A stretch of DNA of 64,000 bases. It comes from Clostridia bacterium (GTDB lineage: Bacteria > Bacillota > Clostridia > Oscillospirales > CAG-272). How positions within the stretch are numbered: the first letter of the stretch is position 1; every line of letters begins with the position of its first letter. The position numbers were made by a program, and so were the translations under genes. The notes beneath the pieces are model-generated. The model was given only the letters and a program-made list of their open reading frames with translations. It was not told where the DNA came from and did not search any database. The stretch spans positions 62,001-126,000 of the forward strand of contig JAFOEU010000002.1 of assembly GCA_017387685.1 (NCBI GenBank). The letters run 5' to 3'. Below, one piece after another: positions 53,549-60,868 of the stretch.

Positions 53549-53773
53549 GCCAAACTAACTTAATAAACGTGAACGAATGGGTGTACTATCTTTATTTATG
53601 GGGATAGGTAGACTCTTTTTTGGGTATACTTTCATTTGTCGATGAATTTGATAAAATGCAAATTCCTCTTACGGCAAATGAATGTATACTGCACTCATAA
53701 TTCACGTAAAGTTAGTTTGGCGACTATCGGAGTTTGCGTTTTTGTGCGTCTGCTTCGGTAGGCGCACTTTTTA
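53549..53773 (+). ncRNA. Candidate structured RNA or riboswitch-like leader, no known family recognised
   Basis: A long rod-like fold is visible. A perfect 13-bp closing stem GCCAAACTAACTT (53549-53561) / AAGTTAGTTTGGC (53709-53721) encloses CGTGAA (53568-53573) / TTCACG (53701-53706), ATGGGTG (53577-53583) / CACTCAT (53692-53698), and a 15-bp arm 53624-53638 / 53675-53689 with one mismatch, capped by GAATTTG / CAAATTC (53644-53650 / 53659-53665). The 5' side also has a small CTATC/GATAG hairpin near 53586-53607. A strong terminator follows at 53744-53773. The transcript would start exactly at the closing stem. A 2-TM protein gene begins 29 nt after the terminator, so it may be a leader or a free RNA. 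Confidence 0.7.
53744..53773 (+). terminator. Terminator with UUCG tetraloop after the structured RNA
   Basis: GTGCGTCTGC, loop TTCG, GTAGGCGCAC (10 bp with two wobbles), then TTTTTATTTTATATTTTTT. Confidence 0.9.
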
Positions 53774-53801
53774 TTTTATATTTTTTAAGGAGGTTATCGT
53801 T

Positions 53802-54416
53802 ATGTATGATAACATTGGTGGAAAAATCAAAGGTTTAGCGAAAGCAACTTTTTTTGTGGAAGCAATTAGTGCAATAATTGTAGGTATCATTTGGATGTCA
53901 GAAACCGATGTGGATAATATCGGTGCTTGGTGTTTGATAATTTTTGGACCGTATATTGCTTGGAGTTCAAGTTGGGTTTTGTATGGTTTCGGGGAATTGA
54001 TTGTAAGGTCGTGTGATACGAACCAAAAGGTAATTGATATTGCTAAACTTGTTTGCGAAAATAAAAAAACAAATAACAATATTGATGCCAACATTGAAGT
54101 TATTGCGTACTGGATTAAAGATCAACCTTCCGTGTTTGATGAGAATGAAGAGCAAAAAACTCAAGGACAGCAAGTAGAGGAGAAAGAGAAAGCGCAACCG
54201 CAAGCTCAAAGTGCGCCTACAATAAAAACTATTGTTAAACCTGAAAAGTCCTTTAAGGAAAAATTAACATATTCACTGAAATATCAGACCGTTGATGGAA
54301 TGATTAGTTACTTAAGTGAAATAGATGATATAAGAGTAAAAATGATTTTGAAAGGGCCGATAGAATTGGTTAGATCAAAAATAATCGATTTGTTGAATTC
54401 ATTACAAGACGAATAA
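53802..54416 (+). CDS. Two-TM protein with cytosolic coiled tail, function unknown
   Basis: 204 residues from ATG 53802, set by AAGGAGG 8 nt upstream; in-frame codons back to 53682 run through the RNA and its terminator and are unlikely to be translated. Membrane helices at about 12-31 and 39-62 (WMSETDVDNIGAWCLII, YIAWSSSWVLYGFGELI) form a compact hairpin. A charged Gln/Glu/Lys linker (130-160) leads to a helical C-terminus. AT-rich with codon use unlike the flanking pgcA and sugar kinase genes. Small two-TM proteins of this look are frequent in gut Clostridia, but I know of no assigned role. Confidence 0.78.
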   Translation: MYDNIGGKIKGLAKATFFVEAISAIIVGIIWMSETDVDNIGAWCLIIFGPYIAWSSSWVLYGFGELIVRSCDTNQKVIDIAKLVCENKKTNNNIDANIEVIAYWIKDQPSVFDENEEQKTQGQQVEEKEKAQPQAQSAPTIKTIVKPEKSFKEKLTYSLKYQTVDGMISYLSEIDDIRVKMILKGPIELVRSKIIDLLNSLQDE

Positions 54417-54446
54417 GGAAGCCTCCCTGTGCGGGAGGCTTCCTTA
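54415..54446. terminator. Bidirectional terminator overlapping a stop codon
   Basis: AAGGAAGCCTCCC / GGGAGGCTTCCTT around TGTGC. The stem begins inside the TAA of the two-TM gene. Confidence 0.92.
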
Positions 54447-54480
54447 ATTTTGGAATCAAGATTTGTCATTTAATCAGTAT

Positions 54481-55950
54481 TTATGTTTCAGAAAACAACG
54501 GCGCAAGCGTCTTATAAATCTTCTCAAAAGTACGGTATCCCTTTTCATAAGCGGCTACCGCCTCGGGGTTGGGCTTGTAGACGTTTGCGATCTTCACGCG
54601 GCTTGCGGCGTCCTCTACGTCGTTGCAAAGCCCGAGACCAACGAGGGCGCAATATGCCGTGCCGAGTGTTCCCGCGTGGCGGGTTGCGGCGGGGACTTCG
54701 ATGGTTACGTTCAGCACGTCTGCGAGTATCTGCATCCAGATTCCGCTGCAAGAACCGCCGCCGATGGCGCGTACCTTGTCGGGCAAGGGACGTCCAATGT
54801 TGGCGTTATATTCCGCGCCCATTCTGAGCTGATAGCAAACGCCCTCCATCACCGCGCGAGTCATATGACGGCGGTCGTGGATCGCGCCGAGACCGAGAAA
54901 ATTACCTCTTGCATCTCTGCCGAAGAGTGGTGGACGCTCACCGTAAAACCACGGCGTCGCAAAAACTCCTTCCGAGCCCGCGGGGATTTCGGACAATTGC
55001 TGATCGAGCAGGGCATAAATACCGTCGCCGAGAGCCTTCTTTTCCTCGCCGTAAAAACGATCGATTGCCCAGTTGTAGGAAAGTCCGATCGCCTGCGAAC
55101 CCATTATGTGAACATCTCTCTTATTATCAAATGGAGAGAAGTACAACTCTTTGAATTCGTGTGCAAGAGTGTAACCGATCCACCCCGACGAGCCGAAATA
55201 TATATGCACGCCGCCGACAGCGGCAGTACCCGCGCCCATGGCGATTGCATTTATATCGCTTGTGCCGCCGAAAACTGGCACGCCTGCGGGCAGACCGAGT
55301 TCGTGGGAAGCCTCCTCTGTAACGTGTCCCACAAGACCGCACGAGGGCGCGACCTGCGGGAATTTTTCACGCGGGATATCCATAAAAGCCATCAGCTCGG
55401 CGTAAAAAGCATCAAGTTTGGGGTCGGTTGAATGCACGAAGTTGTTGCCCTCATCCACCGATGCCACGCCGGTCGCACGCCACTTGATATAGGAATTGAC
55501 CTCGAAAACCGTGACGGCATTCTCAAATACGTCGGGGCGGTTTCGGCGAAGCCAAAAGAGCTTGGGCCAATAATCTGCCGAGGTGAACGTACCTTCTCCG
55601 AACCGTTCGTTCAGAATCCGCGCCTCCTCCACGGAGCGCGAATCGAGCCAAATGATACTGCGATGAAGCACACGTCCCGCCTCGTCAACGGGAATAATGC
55701 CCTTCCACATAGTATCGAGAGCCATTCCGATCACCGCATCGGGCGAAACTTTGCCCTTTTCGAGCACGGCGCGTGTGACGGAGCAAACGCCCTGCCAATA
55801 ATCCGACGGCTCCTGCTCTGCGATACCGCCCTCTGCCGTATAGAGCGGATAAGAAACCGTAGCGGTAAAAGCAACCTCGCCATCGGGCGTGACCAACGCG
55901 CCCTTGACACCGCTTGTACCGAGATCGTATGCCAAAACGTATTTTTTCAT
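54481..55950 (-). CDS. FGGY family carbohydrate kinase (xylulokinase-like)
   Basis: 489 residues, cytoplasmic. Actin-fold sugar kinase. N-lobe: YVLAYDLGTSGVKGALV (phosphate-1 loop), ALDTMWKGIIPVD, IIWLDSRS. C-lobe: PVFGGTSDINAIAMGAG, YFGSSGWIGYT, and the FGGY signature MTRAVMEGVCYQLRM with VRAIGGGSCSGIWMQILADVL. Nearest to xylulokinase and gluconokinase types; substrate not fixed by sequence. ATG 55950 with GAGGGA upstream preferred over an ATG seven codons earlier that has no RBS. Adjacent to a Gfo/Idh/MocA oxidoreductase on the same strand, but each has its own promoter. Confidence 0.88.
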   Translation of the reverse strand: MKKYVLAYDLGTSGVKGALVTPDGEVAFTATVSYPLYTAEGGIAEQEPSDYWQGVCSVTRAVLEKGKVSPDAVIGMALDTMWKGIIPVDEAGRVLHRSIIWLDSRSVEEARILNERFGEGTFTSADYWPKLFWLRRNRPDVFENAVTVFEVNSYIKWRATGVASVDEGNNFVHSTDPKLDAFYAELMAFMDIPREKFPQVAPSCGLVGHVTEEASHELGLPAGVPVFGGTSDINAIAMGAGTAAVGGVHIYFGSSGWIGYTLAHEFKELYFSPFDNKRDVHIMGSQAIGLSYNWAIDRFYGEEKKALGDGIYALLDQQLSEIPAGSEGVFATPWFYGERPPLFGRDARGNFLGLGAIHDRRHMTRAVMEGVCYQLRMGAEYNANIGRPLPDKVRAIGGGSCSGIWMQILADVLNVTIEVPAATRHAGTLGTAYCALVGLGLCNDVEDAASRVKIANVYKPNPEAVAAYEKGYRTFEKIYKTLAPLFSET

Positions 55951-56000
55951 ACAGATATCCCTCGCATTCATAAAAATTGAAGCATAAGTCTTTCGGGTTC

Positions 56001-56029
56001 ATTATAGCACACTATGGGGAAAATGTCAA
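56001..56029 (-). promoter_or_regulatory. Consensus sigma-A promoter of the FGGY kinase
   Basis: Minus strand: TTGACA, 17 bp, TATAAT with extended TGC. Confidence 0.85.
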
Positions 56030-56051
56030 CGCGATAAAGCAAAATACAAAT

Positions 56052-56078
56052 AAAAAGGAGCAGTATTTGCCCCTTTTT
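56052..56078 (-). terminator. Terminator of the Gfo/Idh/MocA gene
   Basis: AAAAAGGAGC / GCCCCTTTTT with one mismatch. Confidence 0.7.
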
Positions 56079-56089
56079 ATCCGAATCGA

Positions 56090-57364
56090 TTAATCCTTGA
56101 ATTCGTTGATATATTCCTCAATCGTCACAACGCTGCCCTCGTGTCTTGATCTTTCAGCCGCGAAGGTGACGAGGTGGTTTTCGATGGAGGTGGTGATCTC
56201 GGTCACGGAGTTGCCCGTGTACGTGCCGCAGAGATATTGGCAGAAGGAACGCATAATTCCTCTGTCGCCGCCGCCGTGACCGCCGGTGATCTCCTCGTCC
56301 GCAACCGCATCCGAAACGGGTATTTCGCTCTTCTTTCCGGTCTCGAATTCGTAAAGCGTTACCGTCTTGTCAGCCATACCTGCATAAATTTCGCCCTTAG
56401 TGCCCATAATGTGGATCTTTCTGCCGCCCTTGTTGAAGGCACTCATAGTAAAGGAAACGGTCGCGCCGCTTTCGTATTCAAGGTTTACTACCTGATGGTC
56501 GACAACGTCGTTGTCGCAACCGAATACACAGCGTCCGTAGTTGGTTTCGGTAAGAACGCGGCGAACGTCCTCTTCGGTGGGATTGTGCTTTTTGGATGCT
56601 CTGCCAATGTAAGAGGACTTTTCGGAGGCGTAGATCTTTACCGCGTTATAGGGACAGCTCTCGCCTACGGGACAGCCCATATAGCAGAACTCGGGCGCGC
56701 CCTCGGGCTTGTTCGCCGCGCAGAAATAGGTAAGCGAGCCGAAGCTGTGAACGCGAGTACACTTCTCACCGAGAAGCCATTGAAGAATGTCGATATCGTG
56801 ACAGCTCTTGGCAAGGAGCATAGGAGTGCTGTCGGCTTCCTTGTGCCAGTTGCCTCGGACGTAGCTGTGGCTCTGATGGATGTTTCCGACACCTTCCTGA
56901 TGAACGATATTCATTATTTTACCGATCTTGCCGTCGTCGATGATCTTCTTGAGCGTGCGGAAGAAGGGAGTGAAGCGGAGCACGTGGCAGACGATAACGT
57001 GAACGCCCTTTTTGTTAGCCGCGTCCGCGATCTTGTAGCACTCCTCGGGAGTGGGAGCAGCGGGCTTCTCAAGCAGAAGGTGATATCCGAGCTCGATAGC
57101 CTTCATAGCGGGCTCGAAGTGCATCTGATCCTGCGTTGCGATAATAGCCGCATCGGCAAACTTCGGCAGAGCAAGAATATCCTCCCAGTTTTCAAAGCAA
57201 GCGGAATCGTCGAGCTGACATTTTTCCTTAACGTAATTTCTTCTCACGGGATCGGGATCGGCAATTCCGACGAGCTCGAATTCGGGACAAGCGTCAAAGC
57301 CGTGCTTTGCATAAGTAGTGCCTCTGCTGCCGAGACCAATGACGATAACCTTAAGTTTCTTCAT
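56090..57364 (-). CDS. Gfo/Idh/MocA family oxidoreductase
   Basis: 424 residues, cytoplasmic. NAD(P)-dependent sugar or inositol dehydrogenase. Rossmann domain: KVIVIGLGSRGTTYAKHG, GIADPDPVRRNYV, IIATQDQMHFEPAMKAIE and the signature LLLEKPAAPTPEEC. The C-terminal substrate domain carries KSCHDIDILQWLLG (catalytic His-Asp pair) and a Cys-rich stretch (FCYMGCPVGESCPYNAVKIY) that is not part of the core family and may bind a metal. RBS AGAGGT before ATG 57364. Context with the neighbouring sugar kinase suggests sugar or polyol catabolism (inference). Confidence 0.9.
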   Translation of the reverse strand: MKKLKVIVIGLGSRGTTYAKHGFDACPEFELVGIADPDPVRRNYVKEKCQLDDSACFENWEDILALPKFADAAIIATQDQMHFEPAMKAIELGYHLLLEKPAAPTPEECYKIADAANKKGVHVIVCHVLRFTPFFRTLKKIIDDGKIGKIMNIVHQEGVGNIHQSHSYVRGNWHKEADSTPMLLAKSCHDIDILQWLLGEKCTRVHSFGSLTYFCAANKPEGAPEFCYMGCPVGESCPYNAVKIYASEKSSYIGRASKKHNPTEEDVRRVLTETNYGRCVFGCDNDVVDHQVVNLEYESGATVSFTMSAFNKGGRKIHIMGTKGEIYAGMADKTVTLYEFETGKKSEIPVSDAVADEEITGGHGGGDRGIMRSFCQYLCGTYTGNSVTEITTSIENHLVTFAAERSRHEGSVVTIEEYINEFKD

Positions 57365-57404
57365 TTTTATACCTCTTGTGAAATTGATAGACAAATGTTG
57401 CTTA

Positions 57405-57433
57405 ATTATACCATATAATTTTGAGAATTGCAA
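57405..57433 (-). promoter_or_regulatory. Sigma-A promoter of the Gfo/Idh/MocA gene
   Basis: Minus strand: TTGCAA, 17 bp, TATAAT with extended TGG. The 57434-57580 stretch to the next promoter holds nothing else I can support. Confidence 0.78.
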
Positions 57434-57580
57434 GGGATATTGGAAAAAAAGTGCTATAAATTAATAATGATAAATCCAAATTGTTATGGTGATCCGATTC
57501 CCGACGTAAAAGTGCTGTATATTAGGCATCGTCTTGCCGAAGAAATCTGATTGAATTTACTGTAGATATATTTTTCGGGA

Positions 57581-57609
57581 TTGAAAAATGATAGATAATG
57601 TGATATAAT
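57581..57609 (+). promoter_or_regulatory. Sigma-A promoter of pepT
   Basis: TTGAAA, 17 bp, TATAAT with extended TGA. Confidence 0.8.
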
Positions 57610-57655
57610 TATAAAAAATACGTCTATTGATTCACAAATCAAAAACGGAGGAACT

Positions 57656-58867
57656 ATGAAAGCATACGAAAGATTTTTAAAATACGCAAGAATGCATACG
57701 ACAAGCGATGAGATGAGCGGAACACATCCGTCTTCCTCTATCCAATTTGCCTTGGCACACCTTTTGGTCGATGAGCTGAAAGCTCTGGGAATTTCGGCTG
57801 AGTGCGATGAATACTGCTATGTTTACGCGACGATCCCTGCCACCGAGGGATGCGAGAATGCGCCCGCTATCGGGTTTATAGCTCACATGGACACGTCTCC
57901 CGATTTTTGCGGAGAAAACGTTTCTCCCCGTATCATTGAAAATTATGACGGCGAGGACGTAGAGCTGGGAGAGGGAAGAATTCTCAAACGCTCCGATTTT
58001 CCGCATCTTGCGGAGTTGAAGGGAAGAACCTTGATCGTTACCGATGGAAAGACACTTCTCGGAGCAGATGACAAGGCGGGAATTGCCGAGATTATGACCT
58101 TGGCGGAGACCTTGATTGAGAAAAATCTGCCTCACGGAAAGATCTGTATTGCATTCACTCCTGACGAGGAGATCGGAGAGGGCGCGGATCATTTTGACGT
58201 GGCACGCTTCGGAGCCGACTTTGCTTATACCGCGGACGGTGACGTAGAGGGCGGAATTGAATACGAGAATTTTAACGCCGCGGGTGCTCTTTTTGAGATC
58301 AATGGCTTCAATATTCATCCGGGATCTGCAAAGGATAAGATGATCAACGCTTCATTGATAGCGATGGAGATCAATTCGCTTCTGCCCGCCGATGAGATAC
58401 CGTCCAAAACCGAGGGCTATGAAGGATTTTTCCATTTGACGGATATGGAGGGATGCGTGGAGCACGCAACCCTTAAATATATCATTCGCGACCACTCCGC
58501 GGAATCCTTCGCAAAGCGCTGTGAGTTAGCCCGTCAGATTGAAAAGCAGATCAATGCAGCCTACGGAGAGGGAACTGTTACCCTTGCGCTTAAGGAGCAG
58601 TACAGAAATATGGAAGAGAAGATCCGCCCCTGCTTCCACGTTGTTGAGACAGCAAAGCGCGCAACCCTCGCGGCAGGACTCGAGCCCATCATCAAGCCCA
58701 TCAGAGGCGGAACGGATGGCGCAAGACTCTCCTTCGAGGGCTTACCCTGTCCCAACCTCGGCACCGGCGGCTATGCCTTCCACGGTCCGTACGAGCATAT
58801 CACCGTTGAGGGAATGGATAAAGCGGTTGAGATTTTGCTTGGAATTGTTAGATTGTATCAGGAATAA
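57656..58867 (+). CDS. pepT: Peptidase T (tripeptide aminopeptidase)
   Basis: 403 residues, standard M20B length. Zinc aminopeptidase releasing the N-terminal residue of tripeptides in the cytoplasm. Zinc and catalytic motifs: GFIAHMDTSPDF (His77, Asp79), LLGADDKAGIAEIM (bridging Asp), FTPDEEIGEGADHF (Glu-Glu pair), YTADGDVEGGIEYENF and GGTDGARLSFEGLPCPNLGTGG with a late His in YAFHGPYEHI. The dimerisation domain sits between about 205 and 310. RBS CGGAGG before the ATG. Monocistronic. Confidence 0.97.
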   Translation: MKAYERFLKYARMHTTSDEMSGTHPSSSIQFALAHLLVDELKALGISAECDEYCYVYATIPATEGCENAPAIGFIAHMDTSPDFCGENVSPRIIENYDGEDVELGEGRILKRSDFPHLAELKGRTLIVTDGKTLLGADDKAGIAEIMTLAETLIEKNLPHGKICIAFTPDEEIGEGADHFDVARFGADFAYTADGDVEGGIEYENFNAAGALFEINGFNIHPGSAKDKMINASLIAMEINSLLPADEIPSKTEGYEGFFHLTDMEGCVEHATLKYIIRDHSAESFAKRCELARQIEKQINAAYGEGTVTLALKEQYRNMEEKIRPCFHVVETAKRATLAAGLEPIIKPIRGGTDGARLSFEGLPCPNLGTGGYAFHGPYEHITVEGMDKAVEILLGIVRLYQE

Positions 58868-58876
58868 CTTAAAACG

Positions 58877-58916
58877 AAACAAAAATGCCCCGAAAACGTT
58901 TGGGGCATTTTTGTTT
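58877..58916 (+). terminator. Terminator of pepT
   Basis: AACAAAAATGCCCC / GGGGCATTTTTGTT around a 10-nt loop. Confidence 0.88.
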
Positions 58917-58962
58917 GAATACTGATTATAATTTGGATATGACTGCCAAGGCGGTGCAAAAA

Positions 58963-58990
58963 GCGGTGCTGACAGGGACACTTATCTTTT
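58963..58990 (+). repeat. 28-bp direct repeat, left copy
   Basis: GCGGTGC, 7 variable bases, GACACTTATCTTTT. The matching copy is at 60101-60128. Together they bracket the DUF2726/CFI-box gene. Confidence 0.75.
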
Positions 58991-59014
58991 TTTGAAGATA
59001 CAAACAAGCAATCA

Positions 59015-59944
59015 TTACCAATGTTTATCTTCATAGGGCGTGTTTTCAACACCATTTTTTTCGAGTTTCTTAACCATCCGGTCAAGTGTACCTTTCCACA
59101 TTTTCTTAAACCATGTGGTGTTTCCAAACCATTTTACGAGCGTAGGGCTAATTGCATAATATGTGCGAATGAAAGCGCGTCCATACCAAGTTGAACCCAG
59201 AGTATTATCGCGGAAGCGGCGAAGCGTCCAAACTTCAGGACAGTCGTATGAACCATAAACGCAAGTTGCTACATAGCAGCCATTTGATCGCTTCCTTTGT
59301 GGAATATATGATGGATGCTGTTGTGTTTCCGATGGAGTAATAGTTGTAACTTGCGGTTTTTTTTCGCTTTGCGAGAAATGATGAACACGCGCTATCGGTA
59401 ACGAAGATATAGTTTCATTGATTTTTGTCTTTATGTAAGCACCGTTAACCCCGTAAGAAGTCCAAAATTTTACGACAGGAATACCAGCTTCATCACAAAT
59501 GTTTTTAACCTTTTCGTCGCGTTCTTTTCGATCTGAATTTAGATGGGTTTGGTCGTTAATTTCTATTACGATTAGCGGTTTGAAATTTTCGTCGGTTATT
59601 AAGAAATCTATGTTCCTGAATAATTCGTTATGAAACGGCGAATCATCGTTTTTGATAATAAAAGAAGCTAAGTTAACTTGCGGGAATACATGATAACCCG
59701 TTGGTAATGAATTTACGATAGACTTGAAATATTCCTGTTCAGAACGACTAATAAGAACATTTTTGGATTCGTAAACGAAATCACGACCATTGTTATTAGG
59801 ATTGGGAAAAATGCATGGAGCAACTATTGAATGCCAATTGCCGCATTTGTTGCACTTAACTATCTCGCCCTTTTCTTTTTTGATATTACACGCGCGGCAT
59901 AATGGATATTTCCCGCTTTCTGCACCGCAAACCTTGCATTTCAT
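59015..59944 (-). CDS. DUF2726 nuclease-like protein with zinc ribbons and CFI-box C-terminus
   Basis: 309 residues from ATG 59944 (AGGAGAG upstream). N-terminal Cys pairs (CKVCGAESGKYPLCRAC, CNKCGNWHSIVAPC) form one or two zinc ribbons. Residues 80-190 match DUF2726: EQEYFKSIVNSL, FPQVNLASFI, FRNIDFLITD, PLIVIEINDQTH and DEKVKNICDEAGIPVVKF. This has the D...ExN/K layout of PD-(D/E)XK nucleases, although the usual Lys is replaced in EIND. The C-terminus is a CFI-box-type domain (GCYVATCVYGSYDCPEVWTL, LGSTWYGRAFIRTYYAISP). AT-rich with codon use unlike its neighbours, and bounded by direct repeats. A DNA-acting accessory gene is plausible; no experiment is known to me. Confidence 0.8.
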   Translation of the reverse strand: MKCKVCGAESGKYPLCRACNIKKEKGEIVKCNKCGNWHSIVAPCIFPNPNNNGRDFVYESKNVLISRSEQEYFKSIVNSLPTGYHVFPQVNLASFIIKNDDSPFHNELFRNIDFLITDENFKPLIVIEINDQTHLNSDRKERDEKVKNICDEAGIPVVKFWTSYGVNGAYIKTKINETISSLPIARVHHFSQSEKKPQVTTITPSETQQHPSYIPQRKRSNGCYVATCVYGSYDCPEVWTLRRFRDNTLGSTWYGRAFIRTYYAISPTLVKWFGNTTWFKKMWKGTLDRMVKKLEKNGVENTPYEDKHW

Positions 59945-60100
59945 AATAATCTCTCCTGTAATGATTGTTTCCAATAAAGTGTTATAAATATTATACCACA
60001 CTTTTTAATAAAACACAAGAAGTGTTGAAAAAATTAATGTTTTTCTCACGTCATAAAAAATCTATATTAAAAAATCTGCTATGTTATGGTAAAAAATGAT

Positions 60101-60128
60101 GCGGTGCACACTCTGACACTTATCTTTT
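60101..60128 (+). repeat. 28-bp direct repeat, right copy
   Basis: GCGGTGC, 7 variable bases, GACACTTATCTTTT; same length and outer bases as the copy at 58963-58990. The 60129-60327 stretch beyond it holds no gene, only a small AAGCCTT/AAGGCTT hairpin at 60245-60265. Confidence 0.75.
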
Positions 60129-60327
60129 GTAAAGTTTCAGAATAATTATCATATTCACATTTTTGAAGTTTAAATTCTCAAAAATCAGTAGAACGAAACC
60201 TGATAATTTTGATAGAAATACTTATCTAACCCCAAAAACAAGAAAAGCCTTATAAATCAAGGCTTCCCGATAAAAACCAAGCACCGCTTTTACGACACGG
60301 TTTCGTATCATAATTACGGTGCTTATT

Positions 60328-60431
60328 TGGTGCGGGTGACAGGGGTCAGAACCTATATTTGCGCGCATAATTAGATGATGAAACGAAATGCGGCGGTAGC
60401 GCGCAAATGATTGCTGTTGCGGAGCAACAGC
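60328..60431. repeat. tRNA-Leu 3'-end copy followed by two hairpins
   Basis: TGGTGCGGGTGACAGG (60328-60343) equals the 3' end of the tRNA-Leu gene including CCA, then diverges. ATTTGCGCGC (60357-60366) and GCGCGCAAAT (60399-60408) form a perfect inverted repeat, and GCTGTTGC / GCAACAGC (60413-60431) forms an 8-bp hairpin. No transposase is nearby. Confidence 0.7.
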
Positions 60432-60466
60432 AAGAGGTTCTTCACCATTACAATCCAAACGAAACA

Positions 60467-60496
60467 AAGGCAACCCGAACAGGTTCGGATTGCCTT
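60467..60496 (-). terminator. Terminator of tRNA-Leu
   Basis: Minus strand AAGGCAATCCGAAC / GTTCGGGTTGCCTT with one wobble or mismatch, then TTTCGTTT, 5 nt after the CCA. Confidence 0.8.
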
Positions 60497-60500
60497 GGTT

Positions 60501-60583
60501 TGGTGCGGGTGACAGGACTTGAACCTGCACGAATTAACACAAGATCCTAAATCTTGCGCGTCTGCCAATTCCGCCACACCCGC
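60501..60583 (-). tRNA. tRNA-Leu (anticodon UAG)
   Basis: 83 nt with encoded CCA. Acceptor stem GCGGGTG/CACCCGC, anticodon stem CAAGA/TCTTG with loop TTTAGGA (anticodon TAG), long variable arm of the class II type, T-loop TTCAAGT. Partial copies of its two ends lie on either side (60328-60343 and 60720-60763). Confidence 0.97.
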
Positions 60584-60604
60584 GAGTAAAGATATTTAAT
60601 TATA

Positions 60605-60763
60605 ATTGCGCGAGACGGCTTGCAACATAGTCGATTTGCTCCCGTCGGTCGCAAATCTCGTTGTTGCTGCGCTTTCTCAGGCTCGCTTCATCGCCCACCG
60701 GGCGCGCTCGCCATCGAAACTGCCAATTCCGCCGTAGGTGGAATTGCTTCCGCACACACCCGC
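60605..60763 (-). repeat. tRNA-associated repeat with interrupted tRNA-Leu 5' end
   Basis: CTGCCAATTCCGCC (60720-60733) and CACACCCGC (60755-60763) are the 5' part of tRNA-Leu split by about 21 bases; the split copy forms a 10-bp hairpin at 60724-60746. Next to it, GCAACA..GATTTGC / GCAAATC..TGTTGC (60622-60667) is an imperfect inverted repeat. One minus-strand frame reads EICDRREQIDYVASRLAQL before a stop, a peptide I believe recurs beside tRNA genes in gut Clostridia; it is not a real gene. The rest of 60584-60868 holds only the next promoter. Confidence 0.6.
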
Positions 60764-60812
60764 TAATGCTTTAATAGTTTACCACATTTCTCGGGAAAAG
60801 TCAAGTCGAATG

Positions 60813-60841
60813 TTGATTTTTTCTTTAGATTATGATATAAT
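60813..60841 (+). promoter_or_regulatory. Sigma-A promoter of the HAD/isochorismatase pair
   Basis: TTGATT, 17 bp, TATAAT with extended TGA. Confidence 0.8.
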
Positions 60842-60868
60842 AAATAAAAATCCTTACGGAGATGTCAT

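Noticed and set aside
53549..53773. Calling the structured RNA a 6S RNA
   Set aside because: The rod shape and size fit, but I could not match the conserved central-bubble sequence, and 6S would not be expected to sit as leader of a membrane protein gene. Family left open.
53682..53801. Upstream start for the two-TM protein at 53682
   Set aside because: It would run through the terminator of the structured RNA and lacks an RBS; the ATG at 53802 has AAGGAGG at the right distance.
57440..57550. Short open frame of about 27-36 codons (reading ...NPNCYGDPIPDVKVLY...) before pepT
   Set aside because: No ribosome binding site at a suitable distance, no promoter assigned to it, and no recognisable family; could be a decayed fragment but cannot be supported.
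60245..60265. AAGCCTT/AAGGCTT hairpin as tRNA terminator
   Set aside because: It is more than 230 bp beyond the tRNA, and a better terminator lies at 60467-60496.
58917..60330. Insertion sequence with transposase
   Set aside because: No transposase reading frame exists in the segment, so only direct repeats and hairpins are reported.
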